The notes under the pieces were generated by a model. The model was not told the DNA's origin and made no database searches. It worked only from the letters and a program-made list of their open reading frames with translations. The position numbers were made by a program, and so were the translations under genes. DNA of 64,000 bases, from positions 1 to 64,000 of the forward strand of contig CAJMPT010000005.1 of NCBI GenBank assembly GCA_905215465.1, given 5' to 3'. Below are positions 1 through 7,437 of this stretch, piece by piece; position 1 is the first letter of the stretch; each line of letters begins with the position of its first letter. This stretch comes from an uncultured bacterium (GTDB taxonomy: Bacteria; Actinomycetota; Coriobacteriia; Coriobacteriales; Atopobiaceae).

Positions 1-1
1 C

Positions 2-238
2 GACTCCGCCGAGCAGAGCGTCGTCGTGGACAACCCCGACACGCCCGAGGTGCCCAAGGAGCCCTACGCCAAGACCGGGGCCGACGCCCCCGACGCCACC
101 GGCTACGCCGTGGCCGCAGGCATCGCTCTAGCAGCTGCGGCGGGCGCGGGCGGAGTGCTCGCGTACCGCAAGCGCAAGACGGCCGGCGCAAGCAAGGACG
201 CGGCAGCCGAAGAGCCTGCCGAAGAGCCGGAAGAGTAG
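2..238 (+). CDS. C-terminal part of a sortase-anchored surface protein (5' end outside window)
   Basis: The reading frame is open from the window edge and ends at 238, so the gene is truncated by the window. The visible tail has the layout of a cell-wall sorting signal: a proline-rich stretch, a YAKTG pentapeptide (LPxTG-like), a hydrophobic Ala/Gly-rich segment, then YRKRK. After the basic residues it continues for an unusually long acidic, Ala/Glu-rich cytoplasmic tail of about 20 residues. The next gene is a class B sortase, which fits an anchored protein next to its transpeptidase. Substrate and function of the exported part cannot be seen. Confidence 0.75.
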   Translation, partial: DSAEQSVVVDNPDTPEVPKEPYAKTGADAPDATGYAVAAGIALAAAAGAGGVLAYRKRKTAGASKDAAAEEPAEEPEE

Positions 239-310
239 CGGCGCCGCATCGATACCGAACCGGAGGCCCTGGGCGCCCGCCCGGGGCCTCCCCTGCGAAC
301 GGGGGAGGAC

Positions 311-1042
311 ATGAACAAAGGGAAAGCCGCCACGGCACTCGCCATTGCCGTGGCGTTGCTGGCGCTGGCGGCGCTCGCCGTCCTGCCGCTGCCCGAGAGG
401 AACCCGTACGGGGTGCACGAGGCGCCTGCTGCGGAAAAGGATGCGGCAATGGAGGCTCAAGAGACGGGAGGCGGCATCGACTGGGACGCCCTTCCCGCCT
501 CCGTCGTCGCTTGGGTGCGCGTGCCGGGCACGACCGTCGACTACCCGATCGTCCAGGGCCGGCCCGAATCGCCCGACTTCTACCTCACGCACGACGCCGG
601 CGGCGAAAGATCAGCGTGGGGCGCTCCCTACATCGACGCCGGGTGCGCGCAGGGCGCCGAGAGCCCGCTCGTCATCGTCTACGGGCACCACATGTCCGAC
701 GGCACTATGTTCGCGCCGCTCGCGCAATACTCGTCGCGCGGTTTCGCCGAGGGGCACCGCACCATCCGGGTCTACACCCGCGAGAATGCGATCGAGCTCG
801 AGGTCTTCGCGGCTGACGTGGTCGACGCGAGCTCAGAGGGCAAGCGGACCAACTTCGCCGGCGCTGCGGAGCTCGACGCCTACCTCGGGGACAAATTGTC
901 CCAGTGCGAGGTCGTCCTGGAAGATTCGGCGGACATCGCGCATGCCTGGGCCTTCGTGACGTGCAGCTACCAGACGAGCAACTCCCGCACCGTGGTCTAC
1001 GCGAAGGAGGTGGAAACATGGGATTCGCGCCCTTCGGAATAG
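311..1042 (+). CDS. Class B sortase
   Basis: A 243-residue cysteine transpeptidase that would join sorting-signal proteins to the cell wall or to pilins. An N-terminal signal anchor spans residues 8-27. The sortase fold follows, with the catalytic His in YGHHM (126-127), Cys218 in FVTCSY and Arg226 in SNSR, the TCSY spacing being typical of class B. The ATG has a strong GGGGGAGGA site. It follows a gene encoding a YAKTG-type surface protein and overlaps a small membrane-protein gene, so the three probably form one unit. Sortase B genes are common on mobile elements of Gram-positive anaerobes, which fits the mob genes further on. Confidence 0.9.
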   Translation: MNKGKAATALAIAVALLALAALAVLPLPERNPYGVHEAPAAEKDAAMEAQETGGGIDWDALPASVVAWVRVPGTTVDYPIVQGRPESPDFYLTHDAGGERSAWGAPYIDAGCAQGAESPLVIVYGHHMSDGTMFAPLAQYSSRGFAEGHRTIRVYTRENAIELEVFAADVVDASSEGKRTNFAGAAELDAYLGDKLSQCEVVLEDSADIAHAWAFVTCSYQTSNSRTVVYAKEVETWDSRPSE

Positions 1043-1113
1043 GGCTCCTCATGGGGCTCCTCACGCTCACGGCCTACGCCTGCTGCGCAGCCGGCGACGA
1101 CGACCGAGACTAG
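1018..1113 (+). CDS. 31-residue membrane protein overlapping the sortase gene
   Basis: The start codon lies 25 nt inside the sortase gene in another frame, preceded by a near-perfect AAGGAGG at 1004-1010 with 7-nt spacing. The peptide has one hydrophobic helix, two cysteines (YACCAAG) and an acidic tail. The strong ribosome site and the overlap argue for real, coupled translation. No family was recognised. It may be a partner of the sortase or simply a small membrane protein. Confidence 0.55.
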   Translation: MGFAPFGIGLLMGLLTLTAYACCAAGDDDRD

Positions 1114-1151
1114 GACTTGCAGATCGAAACTACAACCGAATATGGCCCTTC

Positions 1152-1183
1152 GACCCCTTGCCGCTATATCTCGGCAAGGGGTC
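1152..1183 (+). terminator. 12-bp stem hairpin after the sortase operon
   Basis: GACCCCTTGCCG at 1152-1163 pairs with its complement at 1172-1183 around an 8-nt loop. It lies 39 nt past the small ORF. The downstream T-run is weak, so intrinsic termination is likely but not certain. Confidence 0.55.
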
Positions 1184-1262
1184 TTGCATGTGGTGAGATA
1201 ATTTACGCACTTGATAGAAACAAGACGCTGCCGGCTGCTTCTCGATAAGCTTCCGGTTGTCC

Positions 1263-1922
1263 ATGAATAGAGGTACGCAATTGGGAAAGATTAAGCTGCA
1301 AGACGTCAAAAGGGCCATCGACATCGGAAAAGACGTTCTGCCCTTCGTTGAGCCCGCTGTGAACAAATACGGGCCCGCTCTGATCGACTGGGGGCAGCAA
1401 AGGGGGAAGCAGGCGGCAGATAGCCTGGGAGAAGCCAGGGACTCATTCCTTTCAAAGGGTCGGGCAATCAAAGACAAGAAGGAGCAGCAAAAGTCACTCG
1501 AGGCATCCCGCAAGAAGGCCGTGGCAAGCTCGCTTCCGCCGATCTCCGCAAAAGATTTCTTCGAGAACTTCGAGAACAACGTCTCCAGCGAAGCCGACCT
1601 CAGCGATGGGTACATGGCGATCGCCGGCTGCTACGCCGTCGTCACGATGAAATCGGCACGAGAGAAAGACCCTTCCGCCTACGAGGACGTCTATGTCGGT
1701 TGCGGCAAATCCATGGGCTTCAGCATATACACACAGCTTTGCGGTTTCGGCAACATCGACGTCTACGCTGACTTCAAGTTCAAAAGACCAATGATGATTC
1801 TGCTCTTCCCGTGTGAGGAGAAAGACCTCGAGACCCGCTATGAGGCCCTCGTCAGGGATCTTCAGGCCGAGGGCTCGTACAACAAATGGGACGTCCTGGC
1901 GCGTTCCGATGAGGCGAGATAG
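1263..1922 (+). CDS. Hypothetical protein with a GIY-YIG-like C-terminal half
   Basis: 219 residues from the ATG at 1263; a TTG at 1257 is also possible and neither has a clear ribosome site. The first 100 residues are charged and helical. The second half shows the order of motifs seen in GIY-YIG nucleases: GCYAVVT, then VYVGCGK about 20 residues later, a later Glu in RYEALV, and a terminal SYN. The usual catalytic Arg after the second motif is not evident, so it may be an inactive or highly divergent member. It is followed closely by a broken hypothetical gene. The family assignment is my inference from motif order only. Confidence 0.5.
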   Translation: MNRGTQLGKIKLQDVKRAIDIGKDVLPFVEPAVNKYGPALIDWGQQRGKQAADSLGEARDSFLSKGRAIKDKKEQQKSLEASRKKAVASSLPPISAKDFFENFENNVSSEADLSDGYMAIAGCYAVVTMKSAREKDPSAYEDVYVGCGKSMGFSIYTQLCGFGNIDVYADFKFKRPMMILLFPCEEKDLETRYEALVRDLQAEGSYNKWDVLARSDEAR

Positions 1923-1933
1923 GCGCTAAGAGC

Positions 1934-2914
1934 ATGAGCGACAAAGAACTTGCGCCAATCAGCGTCGAGGTCGTTCCCGTCGAGGACTTGGAGAACATCA
2001 GGCTCGTCGCGAACGCCGATGCGGGCAAAGAGAACAACGTCGGCATCGGAGAGCGGGCGGACGCCATTCTCGGCCTCGCCTCGGACGTCATAGACCTCGT
2101 CGAGGAAAACAGCTCTACAAAGTCGAGGTTCCCGAAGGCTACAGCTTTAAGGACCTCGTCGCCTCGAAGAAGGATCCGGAAGCGGTAAGGGCCCTCGTCC
2201 GAGACCCGAAAGGTCGCCTGAGCGGCGACGTCTCCCTCAAAGCCGCTGGGGTCAGCCCCGCACAGATCGCCAGCGTCGGCCTTGCCGCAGCGGCGATGGT
2301 TGTCGGTCAGGCGTACATGACCGAAATCAGCGACAGCCTCCAGTGCATCGACGCCAAGCTGGAATCGATCGCCTCCATGATCGCCGGCGACCAGAGGGCG
2401 AAGGTCAAAAACGCCCTGGACATCGCTAGGACCTACGCAGCCCTTCATGACGATTACCTCCAAAAGCCCGCCGAGGCACGACAGGCGGCAAGAAACGAGA
2501 TCGAGGGCAGGTACAACGACGTCGGTCAGGTAATCGATTGGATTACCGAGCAACTCGCCGGCATCGAAGACAAGGCCAGGGACGCCGCTGAGCGCGAAAA
2601 AGACCTCGAACCGTTGCTTAAAGAGGTCCAATCCTACGAGGCTCAGTTGGGGGTGCGGCGTGGAGTATGGACCACCGGTTTCTCGGCGCGCGCCTCATTT
2701 CTCGACAGCGTACACACATTGTTCGCGTTCGGCGCCGCATCCCCTTTTTCCCAGGATCTTTGTTCCGAATTGAGATACAGACGATCAGAGGCTATCCTGC
2801 TCATCAGGATGCTTGCATACTTTGATGGTGCGAGTTGCGGACACGCAAGAGCTACGCGTTTGGTTCGTTTTCAGCGGTGTTGGAAGTATCGGCTCAATGA
2901 AAAGCCAAGTTGAC
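1934..2914 (+). pseudogene. Frame-broken hypothetical gene
   Basis: The ATG at 1934 opens a frame that reads a protein-like sequence to about 2100 (ending LASDVIDLVEEN), then degenerates and stops at 2188. From about 2107 a different frame continues without stops to 2913, starting KQLYKVEVPEGYSFKDL and running through a long helical segment (residues like AKLESIASMIAGDQRAKVKNAL). The two parts read as one protein joined by a small deletion or frameshift near 2098-2108. The internal ATG at 2296 would express only the helical part. The function is unknown. A sequencing error is an alternative explanation. Confidence 0.5.
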
Positions 2915-3087
2915 ATTTTCGTGGACCGAGGCTTAGAAATGGCTTTTCTCGCTTGCGCAGACATGGTGCATAAAAGCGTTTTGCTTGGGAATTCTAACGA
3001 AATAAATAACCACATAACGTAAATGCAGCCATAGATACAAAAGGAATCGAATGGCCAGAGAGGATTGCCCTTTCCGATGGTCGATTC

Positions 3088-3117
3088 TTGACAGGCAAAC
3101 TCAAGCCTCGTTAATAT
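3088..3117 (+). promoter_or_regulatory. Promoter candidate for the mef-msr unit
   Basis: A perfect TTGACA at 3088-3093 is followed after 18 nt by TAATAT at 3112-3117, in an AT-rich patch. It lies upstream of the leader peptide and the MFS gene. Confidence 0.55.
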
Positions 3118-3157
3118 TACATGGTTTGCCAGACCGAATTAACAAAGGAGGGGTGTC

Positions 3158-3193
3158 GTGGTTGGTCTTTTCCGCACGTGGATGAGCGCCTAG
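3158..3193 (+). CDS. 11-residue leader peptide upstream of the macrolide pump gene
   Basis: A GTG preceded by AAAGGAGGGG (3144-3153) opens an 11-codon frame MVGLFRTWMSA ending at 3193. Its ribosome site is the strongest in this region, while the MFS gene itself has none. Known erm and mef/msr resistance genes are controlled by such short leaders, on which drug-bound ribosomes stall. That this peptide acts so is inference from its position and the hairpin that follows. Confidence 0.55.
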   Translation: MVGLFRTWMSA

Positions 3194-3196
3194 AAA

Positions 3197-3231
3197 GCGG
3201 CGCTGTTGTGGCGTCGCGCTGTTTTTCTGCA
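3197..3231 (+). terminator. Attenuator-like hairpin between leader peptide and MFS gene
   Basis: AGCGGCGC and GCGTCGCGCT can form a bulged stem of about seven pairs, directly followed by GTTTTTCT. It sits 3-35 nt after the leader stop codon and before the MFS start, where a transcription attenuator would lie. Confidence 0.45.
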
Positions 3232-3256
3232 CGCCATTTCACGATTGGACATAACC

Positions 3257-4543
3257 ATGATATTTGAAACCTCTCGGGGCAGGTCTGCTCTGCTGTGCCA
3301 TTCATGGCAATTCAAGCTTTGTTTCGTATGGGGCGGGGAGCTCGTTTCGACATTGACGAGTTCGATTCTCCAAATGGGTCTTATTTGGCATCTCGCCCTC
3401 ACGACAGGGTCGTCTTCTCTCCTCTCCTTAGCATCGCTGGCAGGCTTTCTGCCGATTGCTTTGTTCGGAATCCTTGCGGGCGCCCTTGTCGACAGACTGC
3501 CTTTGAAACGTGTCCTCATCGGCACCGACCTCTTCATTGCCGCGGTGGGCGCCGCCTTGACGATTGCCTCGTTGGCCGGCAGCTTACCTGCATGGCTAAT
3601 TCTCATCGCCCTGTTTCTCCGTGCAGTTGGCACTTCGTTCTACACGCCGGCCTCCCAATCTCTCACGCCCCATCTCGCCCCGCCAGAGCATCTCGTTCGC
3701 CTATCGGGGGTGACTCAGGCGATTCAGTCCGGCGGATACATTCTTGGCGCCGCGCTTGCAGCAGTGATTTATCCCGTGGCGGGCATTACCGCTATGATTG
3801 TCCTCGACGTGCTGGGAGCGCTTTTCGCTTCTTTAGCCGTCCTCGCCGCACAGATAGACGCAGGGGGACTCGACGAAGCCGACCGCAGCTTGCCCTTTTC
3901 CAATAAGGTTCGAGAACTTTTCTCTGAGATTTCGGACGGCTACAAGCTGATTAGAGGGTACAGGGGGCTGCTCGCCCTTCTTTGGTGCGGGTTCGTCTTC
4001 GCTTTCGCGTTCTCTCCGCTCGCGGCATTGTTCCCAATAATGACCTTGGGGCATTTTGGCGGTAGCACGGGGGATGCTGCTTTGGTGGAAATCCTTTTTT
4101 CTGCAGGCATGCTGGCTGGGTCCGGCATCTTGGCGGTTACGGGAGGGTTCCGCAATAGGTCGTTCACCATGGTCGCCGCGATTGCCGGCTTCGGCATTGC
4201 CGCAATCGTATCCGGATCGCTCGGCCCGTCATTGTTCGCTGCTTTCCTGCCGGTGAGCTTTCTTATGGGCGCATGCTCCCCGTTGTACGCGGGAACCCAG
4301 ACTGCCCTTATGCAGGAGCAGATACCTCCTGAGTACCTAGGCCGCGTTTTCGGCCTCTACGGAACCATCATGGCGTGGGCCATGCCCATGGGCCTCGCGG
4401 CCCCCTCCGTTTTTGCGGATCTGCTTGGAGCTCCGTTATGGTTTGTCGGCTCTGGAGCGACCATGGTACTGCTTGCGATGGCTATGCTGCTTGCTCCGAG
4501 CGTCCGAAACGTGGGGAAAAGAGATACCGGGCGGATTCAATAG
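3257..4543 (+). CDS. Mef-like MFS macrolide efflux protein
   Basis: A 428-residue, roughly 12-helix major facilitator. From memory it resembles Mef(A): VSTLTSSILQMGLIW near the N-terminus, LASLAGFLPIALFG, GALVDRLPLKR (the MFS loop 2-3 motif), the region SFYTPASQS, and EYLGRVFGLYGTIMAWAMPMGL near the end. Mef proteins expel macrolides using the proton gradient. A longer frame starts with TTG at 3206, but the Mef-like part begins after the ATG at 3257. It is followed 261 nt later by an Msr(D)-like ABC-F gene, the classical mef-msr pairing. Substrate is inferred from the pair. Base composition is visibly more AT-rich than the mob genes, suggesting separate acquisition. Confidence 0.8.
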   Translation: MIFETSRGRSALLCHSWQFKLCFVWGGELVSTLTSSILQMGLIWHLALTTGSSSLLSLASLAGFLPIALFGILAGALVDRLPLKRVLIGTDLFIAAVGAALTIASLAGSLPAWLILIALFLRAVGTSFYTPASQSLTPHLAPPEHLVRLSGVTQAIQSGGYILGAALAAVIYPVAGITAMIVLDVLGALFASLAVLAAQIDAGGLDEADRSLPFSNKVRELFSEISDGYKLIRGYRGLLALLWCGFVFAFAFSPLAALFPIMTLGHFGGSTGDAALVEILFSAGMLAGSGILAVTGGFRNRSFTMVAAIAGFGIAAIVSGSLGPSLFAAFLPVSFLMGACSPLYAGTQTALMQEQIPPEYLGRVFGLYGTIMAWAMPMGLAAPSVFADLLGAPLWFVGSGATMVLLAMAMLLAPSVRNVGKRDTGRIQ

Positions 4544-4804
4544 CCCAAGTATTCGAAAAAAAGAGGCAGCAGCCATCGGTTCACGCGTCAGCCTTCAAGC
4601 CCTTGCGACGACGAGGTATTGCACCGACATCCCACATCGCGCTCCTTATTCGTCGCCAACTATCATTTTCGGATTTGCCGGCTTGCGCAAGGTCAAAACG
4701 CTCGCGCCGGCAATTGGGCAAAGGCGAAAAATCGACGTGAGCAATCTTTTTTGGCATGGCTGCGCTTCCAGTAAAAGGCTAATACACAAAAGGCGGTTCA
4801 ACCT
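4544..4804 (+). other. Intergenic region between mef-like and msr-like genes
   Basis: No convincing gene. TTGCCGGC (4676-4683) has a complementary copy about 23 nt downstream and could form a stem. A possible 8-codon frame MAALPVKG starts at 4756, but it has no ribosome site. In the known mef-msr operon this gap holds a second leader, so the region deserves attention, but nothing decisive is visible. Confidence 0.3.
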
Positions 4805-6274
4805 ATGGAACTCATAGTCAAAGCTAAAGACATCTTTTTGGAATATGCCGGCCGCGATATCCTGGATATCGAAGAGTTGGAAATCTACTCCTACGATCGC
4901 ATCGGCTTGGTGGGAGACAATGGCGCAGGCAAAACCAGCCTGCTTAAAATTCTGAGCGGCAATCTTACCATTGCGGACGCCGACGTCAGGCGCTTTGGCA
5001 GCATTGCCCTCATCAGCCAGCTCGACGAACTCGACCTTGATACGGCCCCGGGTAGCGGCGAAATGCTCTCCCGTCTCAACGTCGCCGGCGTGGCACCGGA
5101 GACGATGAGCGGCGGAGAGGAAACGCGCGCCAAGATTGCCTCTGCGCTCTCCCAGCATGCAAGCGCGATCTTCGCCGACGAGCCTACGAGCCACCTCGAT
5201 CAAGACGGCATCAGCCTTCTCGTCGGGCAGCTCAAGGCATTTGATGGGGCCCTGCTCATTGTGAGCCATGACCGTTATTTTCTCGATCAGGTAGTGGACA
5301 AGATCTGGGAGCTCAAAGACGGCGGTATTTCCGAATTCTGGGGTGACTACTCAGACTATCTGCAGCAAAAAGAAAAAGATCGCAAAGCTCAGGCGACTCG
5401 ATACGAAGAGGCGATGCGCGAGCGCGATCGCCTCGAAGCCGCCATCGAAAAACAGCGGAAAAAAGCACGGCAGGTCGACGCCAAGCGGAAGGGTGCGAAA
5501 AAAAGCAACGAGTATGCAGGTCGATTGGGGCATCAGAAAACAACCGGCACCAAGCAGAAGAAAATGCATCAAGCAACTAAGAACATGGAGAAGCGCCTCG
5601 AAGCGCTCGAAGGGATCGAGGCCCCAGATAGCATTCGCGCCGTGCGGTTCCGCCAGAGCAAGGCCCTGGAGCTGCACAGCAAATTTCCCATCTCGGCAGA
5701 CGAGTTCAGCTTGAGCTTCGACGGCTGCGTGCTCTATGATCGCGCGAAATTCGAGATACCGCTCGGTGCCAAAGTGGCCATCACCGGTGGCAACGGTACG
5801 GGAAAGACCAGCTTGCTGAAGGCAATCGCTCGACGCGCCGACGGTATCAACATCTCTCCCAAGGCAGAGATCGGTTACTTCGAGCAAACAGGCTACAAGT
5901 TCGACGCCCGTCAGTCTGCGATCTCGTTCATGCAGGATGGTTGCGAGTACAGCATGACCGAAATCCGAAGCGTCCTCGCCTCTATGGGAATCGGACCGCG
6001 TGACCTGGCAAAGGACGTTGGCGTTCTCTCGGGAGGCGAAGTCATCAAGCTGCTGCTCGCGAAGATGCTGCTGGGCAGATACAACATCTTGCTCATGGAC
6101 GAGCCTGGAAATTACCTGGACATCAAGAGCGCCGAAGCCCTCGAGCAGATGATGAGCGCCTATGCCGGAACGATAGTGTTCGTCTCCCACGATAAGAGGC
6201 TGGTCGAGAACGTCGCAGACATTATTTACGAAATAAAGGACACCAAGCTAGTCAAAATCTTTCAGCGCGAATAA
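4805..6274 (+). CDS. Msr(D)-like ABC-F ribosomal protection protein
   Basis: 489 residues, the usual length for Msr(D), with two ABC domains and no membrane segment. Walker A GDNGAGKT is at 37-44, signature MSGGEETR at 101-108 and Walker B IFADEPTSHLD at 122-132; a charged linker of about 100 residues follows, then GGNGTGKTSL, LSGGEVIKLL and LLMDEPGNYLD in domain 2. Many stretches match Msr(D) as I remember it, e.g. DKIWELKDG and RQSKALELH. ABC-F proteins of this group displace macrolides and related drugs from the ribosome. AAAGGCGG lies upstream of the ATG. It pairs with the Mef-like pump. Confidence 0.88.
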   Translation: MELIVKAKDIFLEYAGRDILDIEELEIYSYDRIGLVGDNGAGKTSLLKILSGNLTIADADVRRFGSIALISQLDELDLDTAPGSGEMLSRLNVAGVAPETMSGGEETRAKIASALSQHASAIFADEPTSHLDQDGISLLVGQLKAFDGALLIVSHDRYFLDQVVDKIWELKDGGISEFWGDYSDYLQQKEKDRKAQATRYEEAMRERDRLEAAIEKQRKKARQVDAKRKGAKKSNEYAGRLGHQKTTGTKQKKMHQATKNMEKRLEALEGIEAPDSIRAVRFRQSKALELHSKFPISADEFSLSFDGCVLYDRAKFEIPLGAKVAITGGNGTGKTSLLKAIARRADGINISPKAEIGYFEQTGYKFDARQSAISFMQDGCEYSMTEIRSVLASMGIGPRDLAKDVGVLSGGEVIKLLLAKMLLGRYNILLMDEPGNYLDIKSAEALEQMMSAYAGTIVFVSHDKRLVENVADIIYEIKDTKLVKIFQRE

Positions 6275-6357
6275 CCCTAAATGAGCAGGATATATTCCCA
6301 GAATGGAGACAAAAGGCCTCGAAGGGGGGGTGCCTCCAGGCCCTGTCGGCGCTCGCC

Positions 6358-6768
6358 ATGACGCGCATGTACTACGACGGCAGCATGGACGACCGCAGCG
6401 CCCTCATCGAAGAACAGCGGATCCTGGACAAATCTCAGGGCTTTCTGAAAAAGAGGCAGGTCCTCGCAGCGCTCATGGAGATGAAGATCGGGGGCATGAA
6501 AGGGACGCCCATCGCGCTTCCTCGCGGAGCCCAGGGAAACGCCCTCAAGAGGCTGGTCTCTCAGACCCCCAGAGCCGCTGCAAAAGAGCAACTCCTCGAA
6601 GCTAAGGTTGAGATGCGCGCGAGCCTACGCTCCGGAGAGTCGAAGCTGAGGTCCGAGGCCGAAGATCGAAAAGGCAAAATCCAACGCATCGCGGCGGTAT
6701 CCCGGTCAGCCAGGACGCTGCTCACTGATGGGACCGACTGCTGGCTCATCGACGATCAGACAGATTAG
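6358..6768 (+). CDS. Hypothetical protein, probably 5'-truncated
   Basis: The frame is open upstream into the end of the msr-like gene, without a ribosome site at either ATG (6358, 6367). The product is about 136 residues, charged and helical, with a conserved-looking DDRSALIEEQRILDKSQGFLKKR segment. It looks like the 3' part of a longer gene cut by insertion of the mef-msr segment; this is inference. No family was recognised. Confidence 0.4.
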   Translation: MTRMYYDGSMDDRSALIEEQRILDKSQGFLKKRQVLAALMEMKIGGMKGTPIALPRGAQGNALKRLVSQTPRAAAKEQLLEAKVEMRASLRSGESKLRSEAEDRKGKIQRIAAVSRSARTLLTDGTDCWLIDDQTD

Positions 6769-6776
6769 GAAAGACA

Positions 6777-6802
6777 AAGAGGCGGGCAATTGCCCGCCTC
6801 TT
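6777..6802. terminator. Perfect 26-nt palindrome between convergent genes
   Basis: AAGAGGCGGGCAA is followed directly by its complement, flanked by A-rich and T-containing ends. It lies between the plus-strand hypothetical gene (ends 6768) and the minus-strand mob operon (ends 6804), the place for a bidirectional terminator. Confidence 0.75.
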
Positions 6803-6803
6803 A

Positions 6804-6899
6804 CTACATCACCCACTTGAACACGGCGCGGAACAGCCAGACGAAAAAGCCCAGCGTGACCTTAAGCGCCGCCTTGAGGAACCTACCAAGCCTCTTCAT
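6804..6899 (-). CDS. 31-residue basic amphipathic/membrane peptide at the end of the mob operon
   Basis: ATG at 6899 to TAG at 6804. It begins MKRLGRFLKAALKV and continues with a Trp/Phe-rich hydrophobic helix to a C-terminal WVM. The start overlaps the end of the preceding gene by 17 nt, which suggests coupled translation. The terminator palindrome begins immediately after its stop codon, so it forms the natural last gene of the operon. No family was recognised; it could be a small membrane protein or a toxin-like peptide. Confidence 0.5.
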   Translation of the reverse strand: MKRLGRFLKAALKVTLGFFVWLFRAVFKWVM

Positions 6900-7437
6900 C
6901 GACGTCACCCCAATCTTCCTTGACCTTGCGGGCACCATCCTCGGCGCCCCCTTCCTTCTCTTGCGCGAGCAGCCTCGCCAGCTCGTCGGGCACGCCCGGG
7001 ACCTCCGCCCTCCCCAGCGCGCGCTGCAGCTCCTTTATCTGCGACTTCAGCGGTTTTGAGGGAGGACCCACGTGCTCGCGGTAGCAGGCGCCGATCGCGG
7101 CCGCGTCGCACAGGTATCCCCGCACCCGGGCGAACGCCTCGTCGCCGTCGAGCAGGACGCGCCGGGCTCGCCCGAGCTCGGCCTCCGAGGCAAGCATGAA
7201 GCGCCATCCGCGGGACCTGCGTGCGGCCGGGATGCCGTCCGCGGGCGCGTCGGCGCGCCAGTCGTCGCGCACCTGGTGCCAGTTCGCCGTGAGCCAAAGC
7301 CCCTTCTCGGGCTCCTCGCGCATCTCGAGCTCGAACTCCGTGAGCATGTTCGCGCCGGAGAACGGCGACCCCTCCGTGAACGAGAGCGTGTCGAACAGCG
7401 TCGTCCTGCCGCCCTCGTACTCTATCCTCACCATCAT
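6883..7437 (-). CDS. Hypothetical protein of the mob operon
   Basis: 184 residues. The ATG overlaps the relaxase stop codon (ATGATG), with GGAG directly upstream, so it is co-translated with the relaxase. The first half reads as a beta-rich fold (MMVRIEYEGGRTTLFDTLSF), the second as a charged helix with PSKPLKSQIKELQRAL. No known family was recognised. Its position directly behind the relaxase suggests an accessory role in mobilization. Confidence 0.6.
   Translation of the reverse strand: MMVRIEYEGGRTTLFDTLSFTEGSPFSGANMLTEFELEMREEPEKGLWLTANWHQVRDDWRADAPADGIPAARRSRGWRFMLASEAELGRARRVLLDGDEAFARVRGYLCDAAAIGACYREHVGPPSKPLKSQIKELQRALGRAEVPGVPDELARLLAQEKEGGAEDGARKVKEDWGDVDEEAW

Noticed and set aside
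4735..4817. Second leader peptide ahead of the msr-like gene
   Set aside because: GTG and ATG frames exist, but neither has a ribosome site or a following attenuator hairpin.
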